A stretch of DNA of 64,000 bases from JBHGYD01 sp041920415 (GTDB taxonomy: Bacteria; Bacillota; Bacilli; Bacillales; Anoxybacillaceae), in the NCBI GenBank assembly GCA_041920415.1, contig JBHGYD010000031.1:1-64000 (forward strand), in the 5' to 3' direction. Positions within the stretch are counted from its first letter, which is position 1. Each line of letters starts with the position of its first letter. The position numbers and the translations under genes were made by a program. Below the pieces are notes generated by a model. It was not told the origin of the DNA and did no database searches. It saw only the letters and a list, made by a program, of their open reading frames with translations. Below are positions 1 to 8,455 of this stretch, one piece after another.

Positions 1-2
1 CG

Positions 3-353
3 GCATACACGAGCGTCATCGGACGTTTCAAGTATATGAAAAAGTATGGGTTATCCGTTCATGAAAGTGCCGCATTGGTCATTGGTAGACGAGGATTAGG
101 TTACCATGAACGATTGCCAAAAGAACTCATTGACACCATAAAAACAAAAGTGAAACGCCATTTGATCGCCATGGTAGGGTCGATGGAAGAATCCTACAAG
201 CAATCGAACAGCGGCAAGAAACAACGCCAATATTTAGGCATGATGTTACGCAAAATCGAGACCTTCAAACAAGAGCATGAATGGTCATTATGGAATGTGT
301 TGCACAAATGTTGTTGGCTGAACCAGTATCACATTCAACTAAAGGAGGTGTAG
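3..353 (+). CDS. TnpB-related transposase-associated protein, C-terminal fragment
   Basis: The frame is open from the left edge, so only the last ~116 codons are visible. The residues TSVIGRFKYMKKYGLS, then HESAALVIGRRGLG, then LPKEL are typical of the C-terminal region of proteins annotated as IS200/IS605 family accessory TnpB-related proteins, which are common in Geobacillus and Anoxybacillus. None of the RuvC-type catalytic residues lie in the visible part, so activity cannot be judged. The ATG at 36 is internal to the frame and is probably not the true start. The gene runs straight into the inverted-repeat-bounded RNA-like segment at 355-564. Recognition is from memory of the family. Confidence 0.65.
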   Translation, partial: AYTSVIGRFKYMKKYGLSVHESAALVIGRRGLGYHERLPKELIDTIKTKVKRHLIAMVGSMEESYKQSNSGKKQRQYLGMMLRKIETFKQEHEWSLWNVLHKCCWLNQYHIQLKEV

Positions 354-354
354 A

Positions 355-564
355 CCTGGTTACTAAAATCGTTGTCGTGTACTGACCGAAGGAAGGAATG
401 GTGCATGACAGGTGCCGTCGCTAACAGCGAGCCACGGGGTGTCTTTCACAATAGGTGAGACATTAGGATTCCCTTCCTGATGGAACTCGGTGAGAATCCG
501 GGCGGCAAGCAGTTTTGCTGGTTCCATCGCGATGGGTCGATTTTTATAGATTTTAGTAACCAGG
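355..564 (+). ncRNA. Structured segment closed by a 16-bp inverted repeat; candidate guide (omega) RNA / element right end
   Basis: CCTGGTTACTAAAATC at 355-370 is the exact reverse complement of 549-564. Inside, several further pairings nest: 391-399 with 468-477 (one bulged C), a TCGCT/AGCGA hairpin at 418-430, a TGTC-TCAC/GTGA-GACA hairpin at 440-462, and ATGGAAC/GTTCCAT at 480-486 with 521-527. No convincing protein is encoded. Position right after a TnpB-related stop codon fits an omega RNA plus right end, but this is inference from context and hand folding. Confidence 0.5.
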
Positions 565-570
565 GTTACC

Positions 571-1071
571 ATGAAAACGTGGATGAAACATGAAGATCCC
601 AATAATAAGTATGGAGCGACCTTTACTTTGGGAGACAGAAATATTGAACTGCCTCCTGGTGCGGTTATTTCAGTTACAAGAGGGGAATTTTTCAACATTC
701 CAAGATTGATAGTAAACGGGATTTTGAATCAATTTATCATGAAAGCAATGACTAAGAATGAGGACTTACTATATGCGGAGCTAACTGGTCAAATGCAAGG
801 AGGAATTGGTCAAACAATGACCGTTTGGAGAAACGCTAAGAGCATGAATCAATTCAGGACACGTGGTTTCCATAATTTTTCTCGAAGATTTTTTAGCTGG
901 GTATTTTATAGCGGAAAAGTTCAAGCCTATTTTTTAACGTGGGAACACCAGGGGCCCCTTCCTTCTTCTGAGGAAATAACTGCCTTTGTAAAAACATACG
1001 GCCGACATTTCGATGGGGGGAAATTGGTTAAGAAAGCTAATCCTCCAAAAAAGCAGGACCCCAAACTGTAA
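571..1071 (+). CDS. Unknown protein, weakly like DUF3291/monooxygenase-like alpha-beta barrels
   Basis: This is a 166-residue soluble, basic protein without signal peptide or membrane segment. The middle (TMTVWRNAKSMNQFRTRGFHNFSRR) reads like the strand plus helix of small dimeric alpha-beta barrel proteins of the DUF3291/antibiotic-biosynthesis-monooxygenase type, and the lysine-rich tail looks disordered. The family link is weak. The start is doubtful: the ATG at 571 has no good ribosome binding site and sits seven bases after the inverted repeat that seems to end the upstream element, so the insertion may have removed the native promoter or N-terminus. An internal ATG at 583 is an alternative. 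No partner gene is evident. Confidence 0.5.
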   Translation: MKTWMKHEDPNNKYGATFTLGDRNIELPPGAVISVTRGEFFNIPRLIVNGILNQFIMKAMTKNEDLLYAELTGQMQGGIGQTMTVWRNAKSMNQFRTRGFHNFSRRFFSWVFYSGKVQAYFLTWEHQGPLPSSEEITAFVKTYGRHFDGGKLVKKANPPKKQDPKL

Positions 1072-1307
1072 AGACCGATAATATTAGTTAAGTGATATAA
1101 AAAGTCAACATAAATATAGGGTAGAATCCTTCATCGTTTTGAATGGTTTTAGTAAGAAAAACGGATTGTTGATAAACCTATTTTCATTAAAAAAATAACT
1201 AACGAACTTAAAAATGTAATAAAAACATGTTATCCAGAAAATTTGACATGTTAAGCTTCATTTTTTTCATGTTAATGTAATGACTATCTAATTTTCAGAA
1301 TAATTAG

Positions 1308-1339
1308 TATAATTATCTTGAGGACATACAAAGGGGGAG
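1308..1339 (+). promoter_or_regulatory. -10 box and ribosome binding site of cstA
   Basis: A perfect TATAAT lies at 1308-1313 and an AAGGGGGAG ribosome binding site at 1331-1339, six bases before the TTG start. No convincing -35 box at normal spacing was found, which suggests an activator-dependent promoter. The A+T-rich stretch 1072-1300 shows nothing else. Confidence 0.4.
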
Positions 1340-1345
1340 AAAAGG

Positions 1346-3424
1346 TTGAAAGGGATTAAATCGATTTTGCTTTGGGGACTGATTTCTGCCCTCGGAGCAG
1401 CTGGCTTTGCGGTTTTAGCATTAAATCGCGGCGAGACAGTTAACGCGATTTGGCTGATTGTTGCAGCTGTATGCGTATATGCGGTTGGGTACCGTTTTTA
1501 CAGCAAATTTGTTGCGAAAAAAGTATTTCAACTTGATGACAATCGAAAAACGCCGGCTGAAATTTTTAACGATGGAAAAGACTATGTTCCAACAAACAAA
1601 TGGGTGCTTTTCGGCCACCATTTCGCCGCTATCGCTGGCGCGGGTCCGCTTGTAGGACCGATTTTAGCGTCGCAAATGGGATATTTGCCGGGGACGATTT
1701 GGATTGTTGTCGGTGCTGTGTTAGCGGGAGCGGTGCAAGATTTTATTATCTTGTTCGCATCGATGCGTCGTAACGGCAAATCGCTTGGCGAAATGATTAA
1801 GGAAGAAATTGGTCCTGTAACAGGCTTTATTGCCATGCTTGGTATTTTAGGAATCATGATTATTTTATTAGCTGTATTAGCATTAGTTGTTGTGAAAGCG
1901 CTTGTAGGAAGCCCATGGGGAATGTTTACAATCGCGGCGACAATTCCAATTGCGATTTTTATGGGCGTTTATATGCGTTATATTCGTCCAGGGCGCGTTG
2001 GCGAAGCTTCACTCATCGGTTTTATTTTATTAATGGTTTCCATTGTCACTGGTCAACATGTAGCGGAAAATCCGACATTAGCGAACATGTTCACCTTTAA
2101 AGGTGAAACAATCGCTCTTTTAATGATTGGCTACGGCTTTGTCGCTTCAGCTTTACCTGTATGGTTGTTGCTTGCGCCGCGCGATTATTTAAGTACGTTC
2201 TTAAAAATCGGAACGATCGTTGGCTTGGCATTAGGGATTCTCGTTGTCGCACCTGATTTACAGATGCCAGCGGTGACAAAATTTGTGGATGGCACAGGTC
2301 CGGTATTTGCCGGTAATTTATTCCCGTTCTTGTTTATTACGATTGCGTGTGGAGCGGTTTCCGGTTTCCATTCTCTCGTATCTTCGGGAACGACGCCAAA
2401 AATGATCGAGCGCGAAAGCCATGCCCGTCCAATCGGCTATGGCGCCATGTTGATGGAGTCATTTGTCGCTGTCATGGCCTTAATTGCGGCCTGCGTTTTA
2501 ACACCGGGTGCGTATTTCGCGATTAACAGCCCGGCAGCGGTCATTGGCCAAGATGTTGTGCAAGCGGCAAAAACGGTTTCTTCGTGGGGATTCACGATTA
2601 CTCCGGATGTTTTAAAAGAATTAGCGGATAATGTCGGTGAACAAACGATTTTATCACGTACGGGCGGAGCGCCAACATTAGCGATTGGAATGGCTGTTAT
2701 TATATCGAAAGTCATCGGTGGAAAAGCGTTAATGGCATTTTGGTATCATTTCGCGATTTTGTTTGAAGCGTTGTTCATCTTAACGACGATTGACGCGGGA
2801 ACGCGCGTCGGCCGCTTTATGATCCAAGATATTCTCGGACATTTCTATAAGCCGCTTGCGAAAACCGACTCTTTACCAGCCAATATTATTGCGACAACAT
2901 TGTGCGTATTTGGTTGGGGATATTTCTTGTATCAAGGGGTTATTGATCCGCTTGGCGGAATCAATACGTTATGGCCGCTTTTCGGTATCGCGAACCAAAT
3001 GCTTGCGGCAATCGCCTTGTTGTTAGGTACGACGGTTCTCTTTAAAATGGGCAAGAAAGCCTATGTATGGGTAACGTTAGTTCCGACTACTTGGATTTTA
3101 GTTGTAACAATGACGGCAGGATTCCAAAAATTGTTCCACGATAATCCGAAAATCGGCTTTTTAGCTCATGCGAAAGTATTTAAAGATGCTTTCAATCAAG
3201 GAAAAATTTTACCTCCTGCAACGACAAAGGAGCAAATGCAGCAAATCATTACAAACGATTATGTTGATGCAACATTATGTGCTATTTTCATGCTCGTGGT
3301 TTTAGCGATGTTTATTTTCTCTGTTAATATGTGGATCAAGGTATTGAAAAACGAGAATGTTTCATTAAAAGAGGCGCCTTATATTCCGCGTGAACCAGGA
3401 AATGGGGTAAAACACTATGCGTAA
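1346..3424 (+). CDS. cstA: Carbon starvation protein CstA family transporter
   Basis: This 692-residue polytopic membrane protein has the family signature FGHHFAAIAGAGPLVGP at about residues 89-105 and well over ten hydrophobic segments. CstA proteins import pyruvate, and peptides have also been proposed; in enteric bacteria they are induced on carbon starvation. The start is TTG at 1346, supported by AAGGGGGAG six bases upstream. The gene overlaps the next small gene by 8 bp, the usual CstA plus YbdD/YjiX pairing, so the two are translationally coupled. Substrate assignment to pyruvate rests on the family. Confidence 0.9.
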   Translation: MKGIKSILLWGLISALGAAGFAVLALNRGETVNAIWLIVAAVCVYAVGYRFYSKFVAKKVFQLDDNRKTPAEIFNDGKDYVPTNKWVLFGHHFAAIAGAGPLVGPILASQMGYLPGTIWIVVGAVLAGAVQDFIILFASMRRNGKSLGEMIKEEIGPVTGFIAMLGILGIMIILLAVLALVVVKALVGSPWGMFTIAATIPIAIFMGVYMRYIRPGRVGEASLIGFILLMVSIVTGQHVAENPTLANMFTFKGETIALLMIGYGFVASALPVWLLLAPRDYLSTFLKIGTIVGLALGILVVAPDLQMPAVTKFVDGTGPVFAGNLFPFLFITIACGAVSGFHSLVSSGTTPKMIERESHARPIGYGAMLMESFVAVMALIAACVLTPGAYFAINSPAAVIGQDVVQAAKTVSSWGFTITPDVLKELADNVGEQTILSRTGGAPTLAIGMAVIISKVIGGKALMAFWYHFAILFEALFILTTIDAGTRVGRFMIQDILGHFYKPLAKTDSLPANIIATTLCVFGWGYFLYQGVIDPLGGINTLWPLFGIANQMLAAIALLLGTTVLFKMGKKAYVWVTLVPTTWILVVTMTAGFQKLFHDNPKIGFLAHAKVFKDAFNQGKILPPATTKEQMQQIITNDYVDATLCAIFMLVVLAMFIFSVNMWIKVLKNENVSLKEAPYIPREPGNGVKHYA

Positions 3425-3620
3425 GTTTTTTGAGACGATTCTTGCCTACCGTAAGCAATTTCTCGACTTGCTTGTTGGCGTGCCGAACTACGAAAAATAT
3501 GTCGAGCATATGAAAACGCACCATCCGGGAGAACCAATTAAGTCGCGTAAAGAATTTTTTTGCGAAGCGCAAGAGGCGAGATATAACGGCAAAGGCGGAA
3601 AGGTGTCGCGCTGTTGCTAA
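3417..3620 (+). CDS. YbdD/YjiX family small protein (CstA partner)
   Basis: This 67-residue basic protein contains the family pattern VGVPNYEKYVEHMKTHHPG and ends in the cysteine-containing tail SRCC. YbdD/YjiX proteins are nearly always encoded right after cstA or its paralogues, and work in Escherichia coli ties them to pyruvate transport. The start ATG lies inside the last codons of cstA (8-bp overlap). A stem-loop terminator follows at 3627. Confidence 0.85.
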   Translation: MRKFFETILAYRKQFLDLLVGVPNYEKYVEHMKTHHPGEPIKSRKEFFCEAQEARYNGKGGKVSRCC

Positions 3621-3626
3621 AGAAAT

Positions 3627-3656
3627 AAGGGAGGCCATCGTCTCCCTTTTCTCTTT
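3627..3656 (+). terminator. Intrinsic terminator of cstA unit
   Basis: AAGGGAG (3627-3633) pairs with CTCCCTT (3642-3648), followed by TTTTCTCTTT. Confidence 0.7.
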
Positions 3657-3751
3657 CATTAATGAAGGCGGGATTTTTTGCGCTTTTATTTTTGTTTACG
3701 GTCATTTCATTGTTAGTGTGTGTAGCGTTATTTCATAAGGGGGAATCATTG

Positions 3752-4669
3752 ATGCGCGTATTAGTCGTCGGTGCCGGTGCAGTGGGCGGATATTTTGGTG
3801 GCCGGTTGTTGGAAAAAGGGGTTGATGTGACATTTCTTGTTCGTAAACGACGAAAACAACAGTTACAAGAACGAGGGTTAGTGATTCAAAGCGTTCATGG
3901 GGATGCAATTTTAAATCCAAAAACGATCATAGCAGGGGAAAAGGCAGCGGCATTTGATCTTATTGTCTTTTCTAACAAAGCCTATCATTTACATGAAGCG
4001 ATTCAAGATGTAAAACCATATGTCGGTAATAAGACGCTTATTTTACCGCTGTTAAATGGCATGGCGCATATGGATATTCTTTGGGAAGAGTTTGGGAAAG
4101 AGAACGTATTAGGTGGTTTCTGTTTTATCGAAACGGCGTTAGATGAGCAAGGAACGATTATTCAATCCAGTGCGTCACATGACGTAAAGTTTGGGGAATG
4201 GTCAGGAGAAATCACCGGAAGAGTAAAGGCGCTCGAACAATTATTTGCTGATTGCAATGCGCGTTTTCGTTTAAGCGATCAAATTGTCACGGATATGTGG
4301 CATAAATATTTGTTTATTGCAACGATGTCTGGAGTCACGACATTATTCCGTGCGCCGATTGGTCCCATTCGCGGTGGGGAATATGGGCAAGAAATCATTT
4401 TGAGATTAGCAAAAGAAATCGCCAACGTGATGAGAGCACACGGTGCGCCGATCGCTGAACAGATTGAAGAGAAACAGTTGGCGCAAATGAATGAAATGGC
4501 ACCAGAGATGAAGTCTTCGATGCAGCGTGATATGGAAAAAGGACAAATGGTCGAAGCGGACCATTTACAAGGATATTTATTAAAACTTGCCAAACAGTAT
4601 CATATTGATACGCCGCTGTTAAAAGTGGTTTATCATCATTTGAAGCTATATGAACAACAGCGAGGCTAG
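3752..4669 (+). CDS. panE: 2-dehydropantoate 2-reductase family protein (ketopantoate reductase)
   Basis: The N-terminus MRVLVVGAGAVGGYFGG is a classic NAD(P)-binding Rossmann loop, followed by FLVRKRR, which would contact NADPH phosphate. MWHKYLF near residue 190 carries the catalytic-type lysine, and the helical C-terminal half is of normal length (305 residues in all). The enzyme reduces ketopantoate to pantoate in pantothenate/CoA synthesis. The start is ATG 3752 with AAGGGGGAAT upstream. The longer frame from 3662 would add a hydrophobic leader that this cytoplasmic family lacks, so it was rejected. Bacillaceae often have paralogues, so physiological PanE activity is probable but not certain. 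Confidence 0.85.
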   Translation: MRVLVVGAGAVGGYFGGRLLEKGVDVTFLVRKRRKQQLQERGLVIQSVHGDAILNPKTIIAGEKAAAFDLIVFSNKAYHLHEAIQDVKPYVGNKTLILPLLNGMAHMDILWEEFGKENVLGGFCFIETALDEQGTIIQSSASHDVKFGEWSGEITGRVKALEQLFADCNARFRLSDQIVTDMWHKYLFIATMSGVTTLFRAPIGPIRGGEYGQEIILRLAKEIANVMRAHGAPIAEQIEEKQLAQMNEMAPEMKSSMQRDMEKGQMVEADHLQGYLLKLAKQYHIDTPLLKVVYHHLKLYEQQRG

Positions 4670-4688
4670 AGTTGTCTAGCCTTTTTAT
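4664..4688 (+). terminator. Intrinsic terminator of panE
   Basis: GGCTAGA / TCTAGCC stem (4664-4681) overlaps the stop codon and is followed by TTTTTATTT. Confidence 0.75.
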
Positions 4689-4771
4689 TTCGTTATAAAG
4701 TTTTTAGGATGGTAAACTTCCTCTTTAAACAAGATGTTTAGTATATTACTATGGTATAGTGAGAGGGATTT

Positions 4772-4785
4772 TGAAAGCGTTTAAG
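4772..4785 (+). promoter_or_regulatory. Candidate cre (CcpA/LacI-type) site before malL
   Basis: TGAAAGCGTTTAAG matches the cre consensus TGWAANCGNTNWCA at 12 of 14 positions. It lies just after a TATAGT -10-like box (4755-4760) and 30 bp before the start codon, a normal place for catabolite repression of an alpha-glucosidase gene. Confidence 0.45.
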
Positions 4786-4815
4786 TGGAAGCGCGAAAAA
4801 GAGGAGGATACAGCC

Positions 4816-6480
4816 TTGAACAAAGCATGGTGGAAAGAAGCGATTGCTTATCAAATTTATCCGAGGAGTTTCATGGATTCCAACGGTGATGGAATCGGTG
4901 ATTTACGAGGAATTATGCAAAAGCTTGACTATTTGAAAGACCTTGGAATCGATATCATATGGATTTGCCCGATTTACAAATCGCCGAATGCTGATAATGG
5001 GTATGATATTAGTGATTATCAAGCGATTATGGAAGAATTTGGAACAATGGGAGATTTTGATTTGCTGCTGGAGGAAATTCATAAACGCGGGATGAAAGTG
5101 ATTTTGGACCTTGTCATTAACCATACAAGCGATGAACATCCATGGTTTATTGAATCTCGCTCATCAAGGAATAATCCAAAACGCGATTGGTACATTTGGC
5201 GCGATGGAAAAAATGGAAAAGAGCCGAATAACTGGGAGAGTATTTTCGGTGGATCGGCTTGGGAATACGATGAACAAACGGATCAATATTATTTGCACGT
5301 GTTTGCTGCCAAACAACCAGACTTAAACTGGGAAAACGAAGACGTTCGCCGTGCGCTGTACGATATGATTAATTGGTGGCTAGATAAAGGAATTGACGGC
5401 TTCCGCGTCGATGCGATTTCGCATATTAAGAAAAAGCCAGGCTTGCCAGATTTGCCAAATCCAAAAGGGCTTGATTATGTTCCATCGTTCGACGGACATA
5501 TGAACCAAGAAGGGATTATGGAGTATTTAAAAGAGCTCAAAATGCAAACGTTTGCACACTACGATATTATGACTGTCGGCGAAGCGAACGGTGTAAAAGT
5601 GGAACAAGCGGAAGAATGGGTCGGCGAAAAAGACGGCATTTTCAATATGATTTTTCAATTTGAGCATTTAGGGCTTTGGGAAAAAGGAACGGATGGCGGC
5701 GTGGACGTTCGCCGGTTAAAGAGAGCGCTTACAAAATGGCAAAAAGGTCTTGAAAATCGCGGCTGGAATGCGTTATTCCTTGAAAATCACGATCAGCCTC
5801 GCTCTGTTTCGACTTGGGGCAATGACAACGAATATCTCGTGGAAAGTGCGAAGGCGCTCGGCGCGATGTATTTTTTGATGCAAGGAACACCGTTTATTTA
5901 TCAAGGTCAAGAAATCGGCATGACGAATGTCCGTTTTCAAACTATTGATGAATACGATGACGTTGCGATGAAAAATTATTACCGCATTGAAAGGGAAAAA
6001 GGGAGTTCACATGAAGAAATCATGGAAGTAATTTGGAAGAAAGGGCGCGATAATTCGCGTACACCGATGCAATGGTCTGCGGAAGCAAATGCTGGTTTTA
6101 CGACTGGGACACCGTGGATAGGCGTCAATGAAAACTACAAAGAAATTAATGTAGAAAAACAATTAAAAGACCCTAACTCTGTTCTAAACTTCTATAGAAA
6201 AATGATTCACCTTCGTAAGGAAAATGAAGTTTTTATTTATGGAACATATGATTTAATTTTAGAAAAAGATAAAGCGATTTACGCTTATACAAGAACATTA
6301 GGAAATGAAAAAGCCGTTATTATCGTCAATATGACAGACAAACCTGTACTCTATCGTTATGACGACATAAAATTATCATCAGAAAACTTAGTGTTACAAA
6401 ACTATCATGTGAAATCACATAAAAATGTCACACGCTTTAAACTTAAGCCGTATGAAGCACGCGTGTATTTATTCAAGTAA
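4816..6480 (+). CDS. malL: GH13 alpha-glucosidase (oligo-1,6-glucosidase family)
   Basis: This 554-residue cytoplasmic enzyme shows the conserved GH13 blocks: VINHTSDEH near residue 100, GFRVDA with nucleophile Asp199, TVGEANG with acid/base Glu256, and FLENHDQPR further on. DSNGDG at 21-26 is the usual calcium site. It hydrolyses short malto- and isomalto-oligosaccharides from the non-reducing end. The residue after Asp199 is Ala; in this family Val there is associated with isomaltase and Ala or Thr with maltose-type specificity, so alpha-1,4 substrates are likely preferred (inference). The TTG start at 4816 follows GAGGAGG at 4801. It would act on sugars imported by the malEFG system at 58-62 kb. 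Confidence 0.88.
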   Translation: MNKAWWKEAIAYQIYPRSFMDSNGDGIGDLRGIMQKLDYLKDLGIDIIWICPIYKSPNADNGYDISDYQAIMEEFGTMGDFDLLLEEIHKRGMKVILDLVINHTSDEHPWFIESRSSRNNPKRDWYIWRDGKNGKEPNNWESIFGGSAWEYDEQTDQYYLHVFAAKQPDLNWENEDVRRALYDMINWWLDKGIDGFRVDAISHIKKKPGLPDLPNPKGLDYVPSFDGHMNQEGIMEYLKELKMQTFAHYDIMTVGEANGVKVEQAEEWVGEKDGIFNMIFQFEHLGLWEKGTDGGVDVRRLKRALTKWQKGLENRGWNALFLENHDQPRSVSTWGNDNEYLVESAKALGAMYFLMQGTPFIYQGQEIGMTNVRFQTIDEYDDVAMKNYYRIEREKGSSHEEIMEVIWKKGRDNSRTPMQWSAEANAGFTTGTPWIGVNENYKEINVEKQLKDPNSVLNFYRKMIHLRKENEVFIYGTYDLILEKDKAIYAYTRTLGNEKAVIIVNMTDKPVLYRYDDIKLSSENLVLQNYHVKSHKNVTRFKLKPYEARVYLFK

Positions 6481-6483
6481 CCC

Positions 6484-6516
6484 AAAGCTGCCGGAAAAGC
6501 CCGGCAGCTTTCATTA
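6484..6516 (+). terminator. Intrinsic terminator of malL
   Basis: AAAGCTGCCGG pairs with CCGGCAGCTTT around an AAAAGC loop, followed by a short T-rich tract. Confidence 0.75.
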
Positions 6517-6714
6517 TTTAGAGTAATTTATTATTCTTCTGGAATCGCTAAAATTGATCCATAGGAGATGACATCAGCAGTACAGAAATGAGAAAAGCGA
6601 GACTAAAGATCAATAAACGAATGAGTTTGCTTGAAAGATTTGGCGGCATGCAGGATTTTTCGGCTTGTTATTGAATATGTTTTGGAAGAGAACGTTGACA
6701 AGGAGGAACAGAAC

Positions 6715-7239
6715 ATGGATGTACGTTATCCGATCGGGAAGTTTGTCAAACCGGAATCATTTAGCGAAGAAGATTTAAAAAGTTGGATTCATGATATTAA
6801 GTTGCTGCCAAAACGGTTACGTGAAGCGGTCGATGGACTAAGAGAGGAACAGCTAAACACGCCATATCGTGAAGGCGGATGGACGGTTGCTCAAGTTGTG
6901 CATCATCTTGCTGATGCGAATATGAATGCGTTTATTCGCACAAAACTTATCGTAACGGAAGAGCTTCCTACCGTAAAACCTTTTGAAGAGAACGATTGGG
7001 CCGAGACAGTGGAGGCGCGTGCTTTTCCAATTGAATCTTCGCTTAAATTGCTAGAAGGGCTTCATGAAAGATGGGCAGCTTTGCTTGAATCTTTACAATT
7101 GGAAGATTTTAAACGCGAGCTTTATCACCCTGCGATGAAGACAAAGTTAGACTTATATACGTGCGTTGCGATGTTTGCTTGGCACGGCAAGCATCATGTT
7201 GCCCACATTAAAAATTTGCGAACACAAAAAGGATGGTAA
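6715..7239 (+). CDS. yfiT: DinB/YfiT family putative metal-dependent hydrolase
   Basis: A 174-residue protein with the YfiT/DinB four-helix pattern: GGWTVAQVVHHLAD near residues 54-67 and AWHGKHHVAHI near the C-terminus supply the histidines that bind a divalent metal in B. subtilis YfiT. Related proteins include the bacillithiol S-transferases, so thiol transfer is possible; the substrate cannot be told from sequence. The start is ATG 6715 with AAGGAGGA nine bases upstream; the longer frame from 6631 lacks a ribosome binding site. It converges on the rlmI-like gene, and the two share a terminator region. Confidence 0.8.
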   Translation: MDVRYPIGKFVKPESFSEEDLKSWIHDIKLLPKRLREAVDGLREEQLNTPYREGGWTVAQVVHHLADANMNAFIRTKLIVTEELPTVKPFEENDWAETVEARAFPIESSLKLLEGLHERWAALLESLQLEDFKRELYHPAMKTKLDLYTCVAMFAWHGKHHVAHIKNLRTQKGW

Positions 7240-7240
7240 A

Positions 7241-7271
7241 CAAAAAAACGGACATCCATTTCGATGTCCGT
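7241..7271 (-). terminator. Terminator between converging yfiT and rlmI-like genes
   Basis: ACGGACATC (7248-7256) pairs with GATGTCCGT (7263-7271). On the minus strand it is followed by TTTTTTTG, so it mainly ends the methyltransferase transcript. Confidence 0.75.
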
Positions 7272-8455
7272 TATCTGCGTGAATGCACTTCATAGATTGC
7301 GAATTTTAAGTAGTCGCCTTCATCAGCGGCAAGCAGTTTCGGATGATCGTAGCCGGCGCCGCTCCAATGAATTTGCCGCAAAATCTTTTTCGCATCAAAC
7401 GCTGCTTCTTCAATCATTGCCTGGAACATGTCGGCGTGTACGTGATACGAACAGCTGGCCGTGACAAAGAAACCGCCGTCTTTGACAAGCTTTAAGCCGT
7501 TGAGATTGATGTCTTTATATCCACCTAGTGCTTTTGGGACAGCGTGAGCGGATTTGGCGAACGCTGGCGGATCAATGATGACCACATCCCACTTTTTCCC
7601 TTCATGAACCGCTTCTCGCAAATAATCGAACGCATTAGCGACAACGAAATCCACGTTCGTAAAGCCGTTCAAAGCGGCATTTCGCTTCGCAGTTTCAATC
7701 GCGTGCTCGGAAATGTCAACAGCCGTGACATGTTTTGCTCCATATAAACAAGCATTTAACATAAAAGAGCCCGTATGCGTAAAGCAGTCAAGCACGGTTG
7801 TGTCTTTGTCAATAAGCGGTTTGATCGCGGCGCGGTTTTGCCGCTGGTCAAAGAAAAATCCGGTCTTTTGTCCATTTTCAATATCAACAATGTATTTAAC
7901 GCCATTTTCTTCAATTAACACTTCCGTGTCGCATTCACCGTACCAAAAGCCTTTTTCCTGTGCCAATCCTTCTAGCTCACGAACATACACATCGTTGCGC
8001 AAATAAATCGCTTTCGGTTTGAATACTTCAAGCAATCCTTTTAAAATCCAGTCTTTTCGTTTTTCCATGCCGAGCGAGAGGATTTGCACAACGAGCACAT
8101 CTTCATATTTATCAACAATAAGTCCCGGTAAAAAGTCTGCTTCTCCATAAATAGCACGACAAGAACGAACGCCTGGAATCATTCGCTCGCGATAAGCCCA
8201 CGCTTTGCGAATGCGTTCAATAAAAAATTGCTCGTTTAACTCGTCTTCCGGGTTTTGTGTAAGGACGCGAACGATCATTTGCGATTTTGGATTAATGTAT
8301 CCTTTTGCGAGAAAATAGTGTTGATGGTTATAGACATCGACAAAATCCCCTGGTTCGAAATCGCCTTCAATATAATCAATTTCGCTTTGGAACACCCAAG
8401 GATGACCTTGTTCGAGACGTTTTTTCCGCTTTCGTTTCAAAAATACTTTTGACAC
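7271..8455 (-). CDS. RlmI-type class I SAM-dependent 23S rRNA methyltransferase
   Basis: This 394-residue protein begins with a PUA domain (VFLKRKRKKRLEQGHPWVF), continues with an EEHEE-type linker, and ends with a Rossmann methyltransferase domain. GQKTGFFFDQRQNR, VLDCFTHTGSFMLNA and the VDIS acidic end bind SAM; IIDPPAFAKS and ASCSYHV surround the catalytic cysteine expected in RlmI/YwbD-type m5C methyltransferases. It should act on 23S rRNA cytosine. The GTG at 8455 is chosen because ATGGAG lies at the right distance; the ATG at 8476 has no site. It is divergent from the IS element at 8.56 kb. Confidence 0.85.
   Translation of the reverse strand: MSKVFLKRKRKKRLEQGHPWVFQSEIDYIEGDFEPGDFVDVYNHQHYFLAKGYINPKSQMIVRVLTQNPEDELNEQFFIERIRKAWAYRERMIPGVRSCRAIYGEADFLPGLIVDKYEDVLVVQILSLGMEKRKDWILKGLLEVFKPKAIYLRNDVYVRELEGLAQEKGFWYGECDTEVLIEENGVKYIVDIENGQKTGFFFDQRQNRAAIKPLIDKDTTVLDCFTHTGSFMLNACLYGAKHVTAVDISEHAIETAKRNAALNGFTNVDFVVANAFDYLREAVHEGKKWDVVIIDPPAFAKSAHAVPKALGGYKDINLNGLKLVKDGGFFVTASCSYHVHADMFQAMIEEAAFDAKKILRQIHWSGAGYDHPKLLAADEGDYLKFAIYEVHSRR

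Larger units (their letters stand above)
1..564 (+). mobile_element. Right-hand part of a TnpB-related insertion element (IS200/IS605-like), left part outside window
   Basis: The window opens inside a TnpB-related transposase reading frame that stops at 351-353. Directly after it comes a non-coding segment bounded by a perfect 16-bp inverted repeat (355-370 and 549-564). TnpB-type elements carry their guide RNA and right end just downstream of the gene, so the outer repeat copy at 564 is taken as the probable end of the element. The exact right boundary is inferred, not shown. Confidence 0.5.

Noticed and set aside
363..698. 111-residue minus-strand ORF over the inverted-repeat segment
   Set aside because: It crosses the structured non-coding segment and the start of the next gene, has no ribosome binding site, and its protein looks like no family.
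3662..3751. N-terminal extension of panE with a signal-like hydrophobic stretch
   Set aside because: The family is cytoplasmic and starts at the Rossmann motif; ATG 3752 has a strong ribosome binding site.
6551..6651. 32-residue hydrophobic minus-strand ORF between malL and yfiT
   Set aside because: It has no ribosome binding site and no terminator, unlike the mini-genes that were accepted.
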